Assembly (NCBI RefSeq): GCF_000764305.2
Contig: NW_025939605.1
Span: 96,772-160,771, forward strand
Source of the DNA: Hyalella azteca
Taxonomy: Eukaryota > Arthropoda > Malacostraca > Amphipoda > Hyalellidae
Direction of reading: 5' to 3'
Length of the DNA stretch: 64,000 bases
Shown here: positions 12,401 through 22,806 of the stretch, piece after piece
Position numbering within the stretch: position 1 is the first letter of the stretch
Layout: every line of letters starts with the position of its first letter
The notes under the pieces: generated by a model
The model's input: only the letters and a program-made list of their open reading frames with translations
What the model was told of the DNA's origin: nothing
The model's database searches: none
Translations under genes and position numbers: made by a program

Positions 12401-13488
12401 CCTGTGAAGCTTTTTAGCTTATATGGGCATTCGCATCGAAGCATTTTGTCTTTTTTTTCTCCAAATTTTTGCCATTTTCTTGTTATGAATTTTTTTGTAT
12501 GCTCCTGTGTGAATAAAGAAAGAAAGAAAGAATAAAGAAGTAATAGTAAATTTAGACACCTTAGACTTCTGCAATATAAAATAGATGAATTAATCGATGA
12601 TATTAAGCTCCACTATAAAAGAAAAGTCTCCTAGAAATCAATTTATTTTTATATAGCAAACATGCGTTGCCATGAATATGGCGGACCCTGTAAAGAAACT
12701 TTATGCTACGTTATATAGGCTACTGCGTCGACTGTTAGGTCGGGGTTAGCTCTTACGCACGGTACATCGCGGCGTGCGTACTCGTCAGCTTCGGGAAGCT
12801 TACCAATGTTCCCAACCCTTCTATAGAATCACGGCTATCGTGTGATCTATCATGTGTTGCTTCCAGACGCTGACTCAGATACTTTCCCATCAACCGCTAT
12901 CACGTTTAGTGAATATTACGTCTCAATAACAGATGATCATATCTTCTAATGTAATTATAATGAATATAATGAGACGTCAGATAGAACCCGGACATCTGGA
13001 AACTTGTACCATATGAAAACTTAAACCATCTTAAAACTTACCCCATCTGGAAACTTGTTCAATCTTGAAACTTGTTCCATCTGAAACTTGTTCCTTGTCA
13101 CTTCGCTCACCTCCTATTCCGGTATACCAACTGCAAGCTAGCATCATCCCTTAAACAAGGTAAAATTGGTGCGAACTATGGTTTGAAACTTTTTCCTTCT
13201 TGGATGTCACCGCACTTACCATTTACTCTGACATCTTAACTGCCTTAGCCATGCCTCTTCTTACACCTTTACTCGTACCTTCAGATTTGCGCGGGGGGTG
13301 AACCGGGAGTGGACACGTGCCGGGGGGACAGCGGAGGCCCTTTGGTGACCACGAACAATCAAAGGCAATTCATCCTCGTAGGACTCACCTCCTTCGGCCG
13401 TAACCGGTGCGGCAGCAACGGCAGCTTCGGAGTCTACACGGCCGTCTACAAGTATCGGGACTGGATCGTCCAGACCCTCGCGGTATAG
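3495..13488 (+). CDS. CLIP-domain trypsin-like serine protease, secreted (seven exons)
   Basis: Exons: 3495-3591, 3755-3879, 6436-6637, 7160-7280, 7610-7812, 9112-9314, 13285-13488. Joined they give 1155 bases, 384 residues, in frame. Residues 1 to about 20 are a signal peptide (MQPGLLILGLAYLGLPACEA). A CLIP domain follows (about 33-77): CHCVPFTDC, RRC, then VCC across the exon 2/3 join. After a Pro/Gly/Ser linker, Cys110 opens the protease (CGNQFF). Chymotrypsin-fold landmarks: TAAHC (His170), NNDIAVVRL (Asp236), GDSGGP (Ser333), and Asp327 six residues before Ser333, which predicts cleavage after Arg/Lys. The DPDC...FC pair (198/209) is typical of CLIPB enzymes such as easter and proPO-activating proteases. 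This family acts in haemolymph cascades (melanization, Toll); the exact role here is inferred. Oddities: the activation site is R118-TFTTGG instead of R-IVGG, Phe replaces Trp215, and intron 1 needs a GC donor (CAG/GCGAGT). A GT-donor alternative (3495-3595 joined to 3717) gives 398 residues but has a poor acceptor. Confidence 0.92.
4640..5660 (-). mobile_element. CR1-like LINE 3' fragment
   Basis: The stretch matches the 3' end of the LINE at 47.5-48.2 kb and the fragment at 32.1 kb. Shared phrases include gggaccttgtata, tgaggtc, gatgtcgataac and ggcttgga, followed by the antisense of the reverse-transcriptase C-terminus (NLVKSVQRRATRMIPGLKSK). The element's 3' tail is the gaatagaatagaataaaatagaa run at about 4647-4669, a simple-repeat terminus as in CR1/L2-type LINEs. 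It is 5'-truncated and dead, and lies antisense in intron 2. Confidence 0.75.
6003..6279. mobile_element. Small MITE with about 21-bp terminal inverted repeats
   Basis: The left end cacgttgagtgcggcacgac and the reverse complement of the right end, cacattgagtgcggcacgac, differ at one position. They enclose about 240 bases of AT-rich DNA without an ORF. The ends resemble piggyBac-type MITE termini, but no TTAA duplication is intact at the flanks. The element stops 156 bases before exon 3 of the protease gene. Confidence 0.7.
6890..7146. repeat. About 33-bp minisatellite next to exon 4
   Basis: There are about eight degraded units reading roughly cattagtaacctcac followed by tacaatagttcccc. The last unit runs into the acceptor of exon 4 (exon begins at 7160), so the repeat's tagttcccc end forms part of the pyrimidine tract. 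Confidence 0.8.
8466..8836. repeat. About 20-bp minisatellite (gtggttagtgtccccaggtga)
   Basis: There are about 18 head-to-tail copies with small length variants (ggtga, ggtaa, gata forms), inside intron 5 of the CLIP protease gene. They carry no coding signal. Every unit contains gtga or gtag steps but lacks a full donor. Confidence 0.9.
9345..9592. repeat. Minisatellite of catctgggaacttgttcc / catatggaaacttgttc units
   Basis: The array starts about 30 bases after the exon 6 donor (9315). Units of about 16-17 bases carry short palindromes (ggaacttgttcc, ccatatgg). A shorter run of the same family lies near the other end of the intron (about 12,995-13,090). ORFs read on both strands here are products of the repeat and not genes. 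Confidence 0.85.
10943..12690 (-). mobile_element. maT-like Tc1/mariner transposon (DD37D), decayed
   Basis: Terminal inverted repeats of about 35 bp start with tagggtccgccatattta on the left and cagggtccgccatattca (reverse complement) on the right, with TA on both outer sides (10941-10942 and 12691-12692). Minus-strand transposase pieces remain. 12062-11664 holds the N-terminal helix-turn-helix region (MAVDKNAIVTLHEKGESN) up to RRVLKEDLKTSPYKMQTRH. Around 11,640 is FSDEKKFDIE (first Asp). 11485-11243 holds WSFQQDSAPTH (second Asp) and SPDLNPLDFSV. The spacing from second to third Asp is 37 residues, the maT (DD37D) arrangement. Frameshifts and stops between the pieces make it non-autonomous. 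A LINE fragment is inserted near its right end. It sits in intron 6 of the protease gene. Confidence 0.85.
12071..12545 (+). mobile_element. LINE 3' fragment nested in the maT-like element
   Basis: An open piece on the plus strand (12092-12304) ends with YLTKTRAALLYKLRTLKR and AWHGKVCAKTMDSDK, which I recognise as the C-terminal part of a LINE ORF1-type protein. Some 220 bases of untranslated DNA follow, then an aataaagaaagaaagaaagaataaag tail. A simple-repeat tail like this marks the 3' end of a target-primed insertion. The 5' end is truncated. Confidence 0.6.
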
Positions 13489-14225
13489 GATCTGGAGGAT
13501 ACCCTGAATGTTCAGTGTCTTTGGATTAACCAAAGACCTTGAATAGATAAGTTTTTTTGGCTTGACTGTGAAGGTTGGAACTATTATTTCCTAAAATTTT
13601 TTGACCCAAATGAGGAACAACTTCCTAATAGCCAGATCTCTGGCTTTTGAATATACCGCGTTGATGGTACAGTATTAGTGTATCATTATTAGTATATTTG
13701 TACTATGTTATGATATTATTAGTCTGCTGGGTGACCTCGCTACTTGCAGGTCCGTTGCGGCTGGACGGAGACGAGTGCGAGCTGCATTTAAGAAAGCATT
13801 CCTAATTAACATGCTTACCCAGGGATTAAAGTTCCAAACTATATATATATACATATATATATGACGTTTGGGAAAACACGGCATCGGTAGAAAAGGGTCG
13901 GCATCGATAGAATTTATTTGAATCTCAACTTTGGGTAATGATAGCATCCTATTTATGACATTGCATTGACATCTAAATAGTTCTAATCCAGTACAATGTG
14001 TATTTATTTCTGAGTTATACGACTAAAATGCAAGCAATTATTCAATAAAACCTTTCATTATATTAAAAAATACTTGCAGCCCAAATGTTTCAGTACCCGC
14101 TGGGTTACACAGTTGTCCTGGATAAAATGCATGGATATTTCAAACCATATTCTTACCTTCAAGATTATATTATCGGATTACGTGTACGGTCCCGTGAAAT
14201 CTGGCGTGTTATTATATGTATACTG
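13489..14225. other. 3' flank of the CLIP protease gene
   Basis: There is no further exon after the tag stop at 13486-13488. An AATAAA hexamer at 14044-14049 is a possible polyadenylation signal, though 550 bases is a long untranslated region. A short TA-rich microsatellite (tatatatatatacatatatatatatg) lies at about 13840-13862. Confidence 0.5.
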
Positions 14226-14480
14226 CCACTCGGCAAAGTGGCCCAGTGGTAATAGGCCAGAGTACCAGGATTGGAGCAGCGAGTTGCGGGTTCGATCCCA
14301 GCTCTATGCGCCAGTGTCTGGTAAGAACCGGCGAAGAGGCCGGGCAGTTTAACACGGCAGAATTGGAGCAGTGCGTTGCATTTCCGCTACAGAAACGAGC
14401 TGTGAATGCTCTGCGATGTTGCGAATCGTCGGCAGGCCTAACGGCCTGACGTCGTAATCTTTAGTAGTCTAGTTAGTTTG
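14226..14480 (+). mobile_element. tRNA-derived SINE
   Basis: The head has the two internal RNA polymerase III promoter blocks of a tRNA-derived SINE. The A-box-like part is gtggcccagtggtaatagg, and about 45 bases further on is the B box gggttcgatccc. A GC-richer body with no ORF continues to about 14480 (gcctaacggcctgacgtcgt). It would be transcribed on the plus strand by pol III and moved by a partner LINE. No second copy was found in the window. Confidence 0.7.
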
Positions 14481-14502
14481 GTAATTTTTCAATTGGTCTA
14501 GT

Positions 14503-14760
14503 GTAAGGTGACAATGTTATTGTCATTCGTCCCTGGATATTTCCTCATTGAAGTCTTCCTTGCTGAAAGATAATCTCCTGCACTGCGATATTTTCATAAA
14601 CATTTCCTTGTGTCAGCCTACCCTTTTTAGCAAGTCACGCCTTTGGTGACGCCAAATGGGGAAGCTTTATGAGCTCTGACCAGACCCGGAAACCTCAGTC
14701 TTAGGCTGAGGACCGCTGTCGTTATACCCCTTGCTCCTATCCATGTCGGTATTCCCCTTG
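14503..14760. repeat. Dispersed repeat, copy 1 (of two)
   Basis: It matches 17893-18160 along its length: cattcgtccctggata, ttcctcatt, aatctcc, cactgcgata, aacatttc, gagctctg and ccagacc are shared in order. The role is unknown. The second copy lies just upstream of a Penelope-like fragment, so it may be an untranslated part of such an element. Confidence 0.7.
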
Positions 14761-17700
14761 CTCCTGTCCGCAATGTTTACAGGGCACCATCAACCGCAAG
14801 CAATAAGCGACCATAAGATCTGCGCAACGATCGACATGCATAATCACGCTCTCTGCACGTGGCCCGTGGAATGGAGGCGTACGAGAAGATGAGGAGGCGC
14901 GAAGAGACGTACTACAGCCATGAGCTGTACTACGTCACTTTTTTTAACCTTACGCCGAAAGAAAGTGACAGCAGCAAACCCAAGTGCCACGATGTCCGTG
15001 CCACAGGAGGCTACGCATCTATCTCCGCGTGCCACACAAAACTCCACAGATTCTACGCGTGTACGCGTCTGGAACCTCCTCAAGCAGCAAAGCTGAGCAT
15101 ACCATTATAAATTAGCCTGATTCAAAAATTCTTTTTAAAAAAATGTGTGTAAAGTAAAGCCTTACCAGCAACGTGAACGACAACACTATCTAAATGATCA
15201 ATTTAATTATTAACGTTCTTTTAGGCATGGTTTTTAAAAAGTGTATTACCACATAAGTTTGTGCAACCACAACGTGTGTGCTTCCATTCAAATTTCAAAC
15301 GTCGATAGTGGTTTCGATTCATTAAAAGTGTTTAGTTGCAAAGTAGACGGTACAAGTTCTTTCGCTACCTCACTTGTCTAATGTAAGCTACTCGCTGTTA
15401 GGTCGACCTATAATTAATCCTAGGGGCCACGACGACTTCATGGGAAGCCGTGCTAATGAATATATGCCAACAGGCTGACGCATTAACGTTAATCTCAATC
15501 GAGTCAACTCTAAGGAGCTGATGGGCGCAATTATGCAATTAAAATCCAATTCAATATTGAACTTAATACTGCAACCTTCCTTAGAAAATCAACACAATAC
15601 TGCGATCAATTTTAAATAATAATAATATTATTGCGCGTTGGAACAACTGTTTCTTGACTATGATCAAATAATTCGGATGCAAACCGATTCAGTATTCATA
15701 AATACTATTATTAAAATTATATCCGATTGTAAGCTGTCACTTACAGAAACGGTTGTATAAACAACTTTGATGACTTTAACGATGGTTACGTGCATTGACT
15801 GATGTGTATGGACGTATACATGTATCGACGGGTACCCGCATTGATAAATATGTACATTGACAAATGTGTCTATTGACAAATGCGAGCGTTTACAAAAATT
15901 GCATGGATGAATATTTGCATTGACAGAGCGTACATTGTTGAATGCTGGAGCAAATGGTTACCTAGACGTTTTATTGATCTGTACTGTTACGTCATATAAA
16001 GGTTCAGAAAGTGTCATTTTTAATGAGAAATTAAATGAACCCGTATTATATCCAGCCATTTTGAATATGAGATGCTAAATTAATGTTACCGGCGTACAAC
16101 TGTTACTGCGAAGAAGGTATGATCGCGTATAAGCTGCTTTATGATTACTTGCTAACTTATGATTATAATGTTTTCACCTTGATATAAGAATTGATTGTAA
16201 AGGAAACAATTTTTTCACGAAAGTGATAGATATATCATGAGTTATCACAGCTAATTGATCCAACTACCGGAACCGATAACTACTGCGGAGACGCTTATAC
16301 GAATGAGTTTTATTTTTTAATTATTAACATATATATTTAACTATTTGCAGCCATTTACAAAGAAATAATATGGGCGACCTTTTCTTTTTATCAAATGTTG
16401 CCCCCATTTCATAATTGTATTTCGTGAGACTTAAAAATAGATTGCCGAGGCTTTCGTTTCCTGAGACATTCATGCTCCCAACACATGTGTGCTATTGAAT
16501 CTCATATATAAAGGCCCTAAATAGCAATAATTTTTATGCACAAATACGGCAGACGAAGTGTGGCTTCGGTAGACCTTAACTTTACGTCTTAAACTATTTT
16601 TGCCTAAGAAAAGGCCGCAAAAGTCCTAAGCCTATAAACAATCACATTAATTATACAATGTGCGCCTTTTATAAATTAAGTATGTCACAGAGACGCGCTG
16701 ATATTTTTCATACCTCAGGCGCAGGCCGCAAGAGCTCCACGATGGTTCCGTGTTCTGAAGCTCTATAAAGTAGTTCCCTATTGGGAACTTAAGAATTTAT
16801 GAATCTATCGCGATTCTATTCATACATCGTTAATGATAACTTTGCTCTTTCAATACAATCAAGTTATGTTCTAAAATGCGATGTTGATTAAAGGGTGAAA
16901 GCAATAATGGTAGAGATTTCTATACACAATAATTATACTCTATAATTCATCTACGCAATTGTATTAAGAATAATAGTAATGAATGCGAAAGCCTGTCTAT
17001 GTAATTTATGAATGTAGACTTTTTAATCATAAACGGTAGATTAAGATTACCAGTATCGCCTGCTTCCAACGCCATGAGTGGAGCATTTGCAAAGCAGTCA
17101 GGCAGTCAAGCTCGGCAAAAGTGCTGATGCTTACTATAGAATATAGATCAGTGCTACCGAGCCAAATTTTTGTATTACTATATTTTTCATTCTCTGCAGC
17201 GGCCTCATTTCTGTGACGAGATATATATTTTTAAAATAGGCTAAGCATTAGTTTGTCTGATTGCATACATTCTATGCTTTATAGGTGCTAAAGATACGCG
17301 ACTTTGACGGTATCTAATGTAGTTGATACAAATAGTTGATGTAAATCAAGTTTGTTACGCAGCATATTGTAACATAATTTTAATTATGATCTGATACTAC
17401 TTTCAAGTGTTAAGCTGTGTATATGTAGACAGCCAAGATTGTTTTTTAACGCATTCATAACGATTCCATTTTCGTCATCACATTTTCCTATTTGAATATC
17501 TTGATCGACGATTCCTTGTGATTTCATGTATTTTTGAGCTGTGAAATTCTTATTGTTTGTCATGATCTTCCATTATGTTTCTAACATCCTATTACATATG
17601 ATTTCTGTTGCCAGCAATATTCAAATGATTCACAGACTCTGATCTGATGTTTTCAGTATATAAATTCGTTCATGTCAAATTGAGGGACCAATTTCCCGTA

Positions 17701-17892
17701 GGGAATTTGCTACTTTTATGATCTCTTAGCTATGGAAATATTCTATTAATTATTAATTCTTGCCAACTGCATGGTTTATCGACATTCCGCAATATTTCAT
17801 TATGTGCATTTTGGATAGCACTAAATTCAGGAGCGTTAATTCTTTCGTATTATTTGAGAATTTCGAGGACGATCTAAAATTTCCCCGTAGGG
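14761..17892. other. Gene-poor AT-rich stretch
   Basis: No exon with convincing splice sites or family motif was found. A GC-richer patch at 14,830-15,080 has open frames on both strands (for example MEAYEKMRRREETYYSHELYY) but no recognisable domain. From 15.1 to 17.9 kb the DNA is AT-rich, without repeats I can define. Confidence 0.5.
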
Positions 17893-18160
17893 AGGAAGGT
17901 GTAAAATGACAATGTTAATACCATTCGTCCCTGGATACTTCCTCATTAAAATCTTCCTAGCTGATAGACAATCTCCTTCACTGCGATAGTTTCATGAACA
18001 TTTCATTGTGTTAGCCTTCCCTGTTTATCAAGTCATGCTATTGGTGAAGTCAAATGGCGAAGCTACATATATGAGCTCTGCCCAGACCCTGAAACCTCAT
18101 GTATATTGGCGAGGACCTCTGTCGGTATACCACTTGCTCCTGTCCATATCAAACAGGACA
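17893..18160. repeat. Dispersed repeat, copy 2
   Basis: This is the second copy of the element at 14503-14760, in the same orientation and diverged by substitutions and small indels. It lies about 230 bases before the open frame of the Penelope-like fragment. Confidence 0.7.
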
Positions 18161-18392
18161 GTAACGCAACTCAACGTCAGAGTCGAGAACACGCGGATAT
18201 ACTCTAGCCTTATCTTTATTTCAACTGGACGCCGAAGACACCAGTGTTAAAACTCCAAACAATAACCCTATTTCATCCTAAACTGTAAGCCGAAGTTTAA
18301 TCCTAAATAATATTTAGGATAGAGCCCTTCATTAAAACATGTTTGGTTCATCAACAAGGGTTACTCTAATTCACTCTTTGACAATATTTTGA

Positions 18393-19055
18393 GTCACTAC
18401 CTCGCAACAATCAGCCAAAAAAACAGGAAACCCAACGAGCAATGCAAGAAACCCCGAGTATCAAGTCCATAATGTCTACTATCAGAACCAATATTCATCT
18501 GCATACATAACTGACGAACGAATCCTCAAGCAGATGATTCGAAACAACGTGGAATGCACAAACGACAACCACCTATTACAGCTGATAATATACTACAAAA
18601 GCCCTAACGTAACCAGTTTAATCACAAAGAACAACACAGCCTCAAAACTACCAGCCCTGAAACAAACAAAAGTCATATACGAATACACGTGTAACCGCGG
18701 GGAGTGCGAGCCCCGCAACAATTCGTATATTGGCATGACTACTGCAACCCTATCAAGACGGCTCACAATGTATTTAGTTTCTGGAGGATCAAAAACGCAC
18801 GCTATGGACAACCACAACACCAAATTAACCCGGGAAGAACTGGTACAAAATACAAAAATCCTTCATCACGAACCAGAATATAACAGACTACAAATAATGG
18901 AAGCAATTCTAATTCAACGGAAAAAGCCATACCTAGACAACCAAACGAATGGATCCGAACGCACTCTGAAACTTCCGACTGGATCCGAACGCACTCTGCA
19001 GCCAACCCGCAAGCAACTCAGCTGCTCGACCTCGTTGCCTGAAGATGCTCAGTGA
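18393..19055 (+). pseudogene. Penelope-like element, GIY-YIG endonuclease end
   Basis: There are about 220 open codons after an in-frame tga. They hold the C-terminal part of a Penelope-like polyprotein: a linker with YQVHNVYYQNQYSSAYITDE, the Cys-containing segment YTCNRGECEPRNNS, then the GIY-YIG nuclease signature YIGMTTATLSRRL and later KLTREEL and LQIMEAILIQRKKPYLDNQ. In intact elements this nuclease nicks the target and the upstream reverse transcriptase primes there. The reverse transcriptase is missing here, so this is a 5'-truncated copy. A short duplicated phrase (SERTL.LPTGSERTL) near the end looks like replication slippage. A hammerhead-type motif follows in the same sense. Confidence 0.85.
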
Positions 19056-19074
19056 TGAGCGAAACGCGTCGCAG
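19035..19074 (+). ncRNA. Hammerhead ribozyme motif of a Penelope-like element
   Basis: The core reads CTGAAGA, a stem II hairpin tgctcagtgatgagc, then GAAAC. It is followed by the palindromic helix III ACGCGT and a cleavable C at 19070. Helix I closes ttgc (19035-19038) with gcag after the cut. The very short palindromic helix III is typical of Penelope-associated hammerheads, which are thought to work as dimers. It overlaps the end of the GIY-YIG frame. Confidence 0.75.
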
Positions 19075-19299
19075 GATTTACCTAACCTTCCATTTGGACA
19101 AATTTTAAGACTAATTGATCCTATTACTGTACCTCTTATCAGAAAGCTTGAGAGATTAAACTCAAAAGATGTCCTCAATAAAACTGGCATTATTTTTAGC
19201 CAAACATCCTAAATAATGCTATATAATCGTTTACGCTGTTCCTCAATATTCTCGGATCACGCTACAACCGAACCAACCCTCGGGTCATACCTAATTTCA

Positions 19300-19640
19300 A
19301 TTCATCATCGCACAATAGCACGGCCGGTGCTGGACTATGCATTACCGGTCTGGAATCGAATGAAACCAGCTCCATCTCAGGAGAACAGCAGCCATGCCGT
19401 GCCTGCTGTAAAGAATGCTGCATCGCCTGGTTGATATCCAACCTTCGTCGGGTCTATGCCAACCAGCCGCACGAACAACACGGTGGCACAAACAGAAACT
19501 CCAAGTCCAAGCAGCAGAATAAATGGCCTACACTCCTTTCCTTCGGTCATCAGAGTATGGAACATCCTGAATTCCGTGAGAGTAACAGTCCTACCGATCT
19601 TCTTCCAGTCAGCCATACAAGGCTAACATAGGGCAGCCGG
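19300..19640 (+). pseudogene. LINE reverse-transcriptase C-terminal fragment
   Basis: Plus-strand frames contain RPVLDYALPVWN and, in another frame, SRINGLHSFPSVIRVWNIL. These match the usual end of Jockey/RTE/CR1-type LINE reverse transcriptases (a P-x-LDYA-x-x-VW block and an SRI...FP...WN-x-LP block). Frameshifts separate them. The antisense ORF over this region is a shadow. Confidence 0.6.
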
Positions 19641-19682
19641 CTTTATTCAAGACCTTTTGCAGCCGTGTGCATGATCGCTTCC

Positions 19683-20771
19683 AGGGCCTATACTTTCAAA
19701 AAAAAGTTAAGAGATCGTAAGTTCATCAGCCAATCATTGACGGCCTTTCAAGCAAAATCCACCAATCATAGACAAGAAAATAGAGCGTAAGTACTTACGT
19801 TCACTTAGCGAATTTTGAAAGTATGGCCCCTGTAGTGGATCTTTTCTTCAATTATGGAGATAACACGTACGGCAACACGAAGAAGAATGCTTGAATTTCC
19901 TAAGAATGCTCTCTGTTCCGCACTGCCGGCTTTTGTTGAGTTTTTGTAACTCAACCAACTAAACGTAAACAAAGTGCATTTTTTGGTGTTATTGGCAGGC
20001 ACTTTCAAAACATAGCTAAGTGTACTTATCTTCTTATACTTACACTCAAGAAGATAAGTCCATCGCACGCACAGCAATTTTTGACACCTGCGAACTCGTA
20101 CACAAGACTTAGCTAAAAGCGAACTATCAAACCACGTTTCATATTAGCCAATCAGATGCTCACTTACACCTTTTGTGTACGTTATGAGTCACATCATGCC
20201 ACAGTTTTGTGATCAGTTATTAAAATATTTTTAACTTTTTTTTAAAGAATTCTAGACGTTTTTACTCTAAAATTTCAATGACAATTAAATGCCGTTCCAA
20301 AATAGCAAAACTAGTAGCTAACGATCAATATGACATAATGAACAACGAGAGTAAAGTTTTTGTGAATTTGTTGTTTAGCTCCATCAATAAAACTGGATTT
20401 CTATCGACATGTACAGAGAAAAATTCGTCAGATACAAGACTGATTTAATTCCTTAGATTTTAAAAAAGATATTTTTCTAATGTCTAAGATATTTTTCTAA
20501 TTTTTTTCTAGACACTAGTATGGTACTAGAATCTAGAAACTAGTAGAGTCTAGACATGAGTAACTCACAATAACGTCATTCACTCAAAATTGTTCGTAAC
20601 TCCACTTACATGACTTCTGAATTGTCGCAAAGTTACCTACAACTTATTGCACGTAACTTTACGCAGAATGTTTTGAAGATATCATCATTTGGAGTTACTC
20701 GCAATAAGCGGACTTACGCTGCACTCTAGTCGTTACGAATACTTAGCGATGTTTTGAAAGTTCGGTCCCCA
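19683..20771. mobile_element. Inverted-repeat DNA element (gggcc..actttcaaaa ends)
   Basis: The left end reads gggcctatactttcaaaa. Two right-type ends read ttttgaaagtatggcccc (19817-19834) and ttttgaaagttcggtcccc (20752-20771). The inner DNA repeats phrases such as cttagcgat and gtaagt in both orientations, as does the element at 26.0 kb. The left and first right end could be a 150-bp deletion derivative lying beside a longer element. No transposase was found. Confidence 0.5.
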
Positions 20772-21935
20772 CTGTTGAGTATTGAAGTCTTAAGTTGTTT
20801 CGTTACATGTTAATTGTTAGCTATCGTTCGTGAATTGAAATCTATTGACATTACTGCAGAGTTTTGCTTAACGGAAGGAATAAGCTAGAGTGCAGGCTTG
20901 CGCCTTGGAACAGCAGAGCTTAAACTCAGTTTAACTTAAAGTTAAACGCCTGTATTATTTCTGTCATTTCTTTCACGGATCGATTTGTTACTCGGATCAT
21001 GTAAGAATCTAGCTGCCTAACGATAGCCCCAATTCCGTACAAGACCAATGAAAGTCGATACTTCAGTGAATAATTACCTTATAAAGCCACCGTAAACCCT
21101 ACACATTCAGTATTTTATTGGAAATAATCCAAACACAAATGAAATTAGATATAAAATTATAATTCTAAAAATTTCAAAAGGACATGGTTCACTATTGCTG
21201 CTGCAACTAAAAATCAATTGTAAAAAAAGCAATTGTAAAAATCAATTGTTCAATGAATATAGTCGATTGAAAGCCTAGATATGAAGACAAGTCTTGACAC
21301 TAATCAACGTGAGCTTAAATATTCTCAATGCCAATATCAGCAGAATAGGGCGAAAATCTAAGGTACAATATGGGGTATAATGGGTAAACATGAGTTATAG
21401 GTGATAACTAGCAGCTTAGGCCAATTTAAATTTTATTTCCTAAAGGCAAAAGTCAGTTATTTATGATATGTTACTAATGCTAGTAATCTCGAGTGCTATA
21501 CTGGCCTTAGATCGGCTTGGACAAGAAATTGGTCTCCTGTTAATATTATCGCATTCAACATGAAATTACACCCTGGTCAAACATTGATTACTCACGTTAT
21601 TTTGACGGCTCTGAAATGCACTAAAATTGAATTACATTTTGTTAATCAATCGATACCTGCGTGAGAACAAAGTTTGTCATACATTATGGAAAAAATAGCT
21701 AAAAAATAGACGATAAATTAAAAATACAATTTGCTTCTCTGTTAAATTACTGATATCCTCACGTCCACTAGCTGAATGATTAATTCGCTTAAATTCAATC
21801 ATTCTAGATATTCTGACTGGATCTGTCCAACTGATACTGATTGAATTGTAATCTACTACATATTATCCACTTTATTAGCACTTGACCACTTGAATGATTT
21901 AATCAAGGAGACTCAAACATTTCTTAGAGAAACAT
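20772..21935. other. AT-rich stretch without recognised features
   Basis: No gene, family motif or clear repeat was seen between the inverted-repeat element and the 64-bp tandem array. Frames are short and AT-driven. Confidence 0.5.
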
Positions 21936-22303
21936 GTCAGTAGGCATATAAAACATAATATAAATGAAATAGATGGGCAGCATACTAAGAGAAGCATGTC
22001 ACTCAGGCATATCAAACATGATATAAATGAAATAGATGGGCAGCATACTAAGAGAAGCATGTCACTCAGGCATATCAAACATGATATAAAATGAAATAGA
22101 TGGGCAGCATACTAAGAGAAGCATGTCACTCAGGCATATCAAACATGATATAAAATGAAATAGATGGGCAGCATACTAAGAGAAGCATGTCACTCAGGCA
22201 TATCAAACATGATATAAAATGAAATAGATGGGCAGCATACTAAGAGAAGCATGTCACTCAGGCATATCAAACATGATATAAAATGAAATAGATGGGCAGC
22301 ATA
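21936..22303. repeat. 64-bp tandem array, about six copies
   Basis: The unit runs agagaagcatgtcactcagg, then catatcaaacatgatata, then aatgaaatagatgggcagca. The first copy is diverged; later copies are almost identical. The array ends at a single N (22304), so copy number in the assembly may be too low. Confidence 0.9.
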
Positions 22304-22319
22304 NAGGCCTAGTTTGAAT

Positions 22320-22510
22320 TTAGCTTTTAGCTCTTACCCGCTTGAAATTGTAAATAGGTAGGTTTTGCAGCTTAGGATTTTCGTTGTATTTTTGACTTGT
22401 ACTAATCACTGATTTATCTGTGTTCTAGAATTTTCGAACTGACGATGGAGCTGGACTCCGAAACGTTTTCTTTAAAGATACTATGAATTTTTGTGGAGTT
22501 TTCTTTGCTA
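22320..22510 (+). repeat. Solo terminal repeat of a Penelope-like element, with hammerhead motif
   Basis: It matches the terminal repeats at 27.0 and 28.7 kb: the gaacTGAcGATGGAGCTGGACTCCGAAAC block at 22436-22465 and gtggagttttctttgctattaa against ggcgttttctttgctttta. The hammerhead-type core is 22435-22470 (CTGACGA, stem II ggag/ctcc, GAAACGTT; helix I gaa with ttc). No coding part of the element is present nearby. Confidence 0.65.
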
Positions 22511-22682
22511 TTAAGTTTTTAGTAAATATAAGAGCAATGTAGGTCTGAATCCGGAACTCAGACTAACTCAATTTTCCACACTTGACTGCTGGCATACTCA
22601 TAACGAGCTTTGGATTCACATTTTCAAATGGAGTTCAGTCACCACAAGTTATTTAACAAAAAAATAGCTCAGTACTCACTGC

Positions 22683-22806
22683 AGTGAGTGACAGAAAGCG
22701 CATTTTCTCGTCGACAAAAACTTGAGGTCACGGACGGACGGACAGACAGACGGACATGGCGAGCACAATAGTGCATTTTTTCCATAAATGAGAAAATGCG
22801 CTAAAA
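22683..22806. repeat. Dispersed foldback repeat, copy 1
   Basis: It starts with the palindrome actcactgcagtgagt. agcgcattttctcgtcgac, a gacggacggacagacagacgg microsatellite core and ccataaatgagaaaatgcgct follow. The agcgcattttctc and gagaaaatgcgct parts are inverted repeats of each other. It is nearly identical to 24186-24335. Confidence 0.8.

Noticed and set aside
14859..15110. ORF starting MARGMEAYEKMRRREETYY as a gene
   Set aside because: It has no family motif, no splice support and an equally open antisense frame. It is left as an unexplained patch.
19377..19616. Membrane-protein-like minus-strand ORF (FILLLGLGVSVCATVLFVRLV)
   Set aside because: It is antisense to a LINE reverse-transcriptase tail that explains the plus strand.
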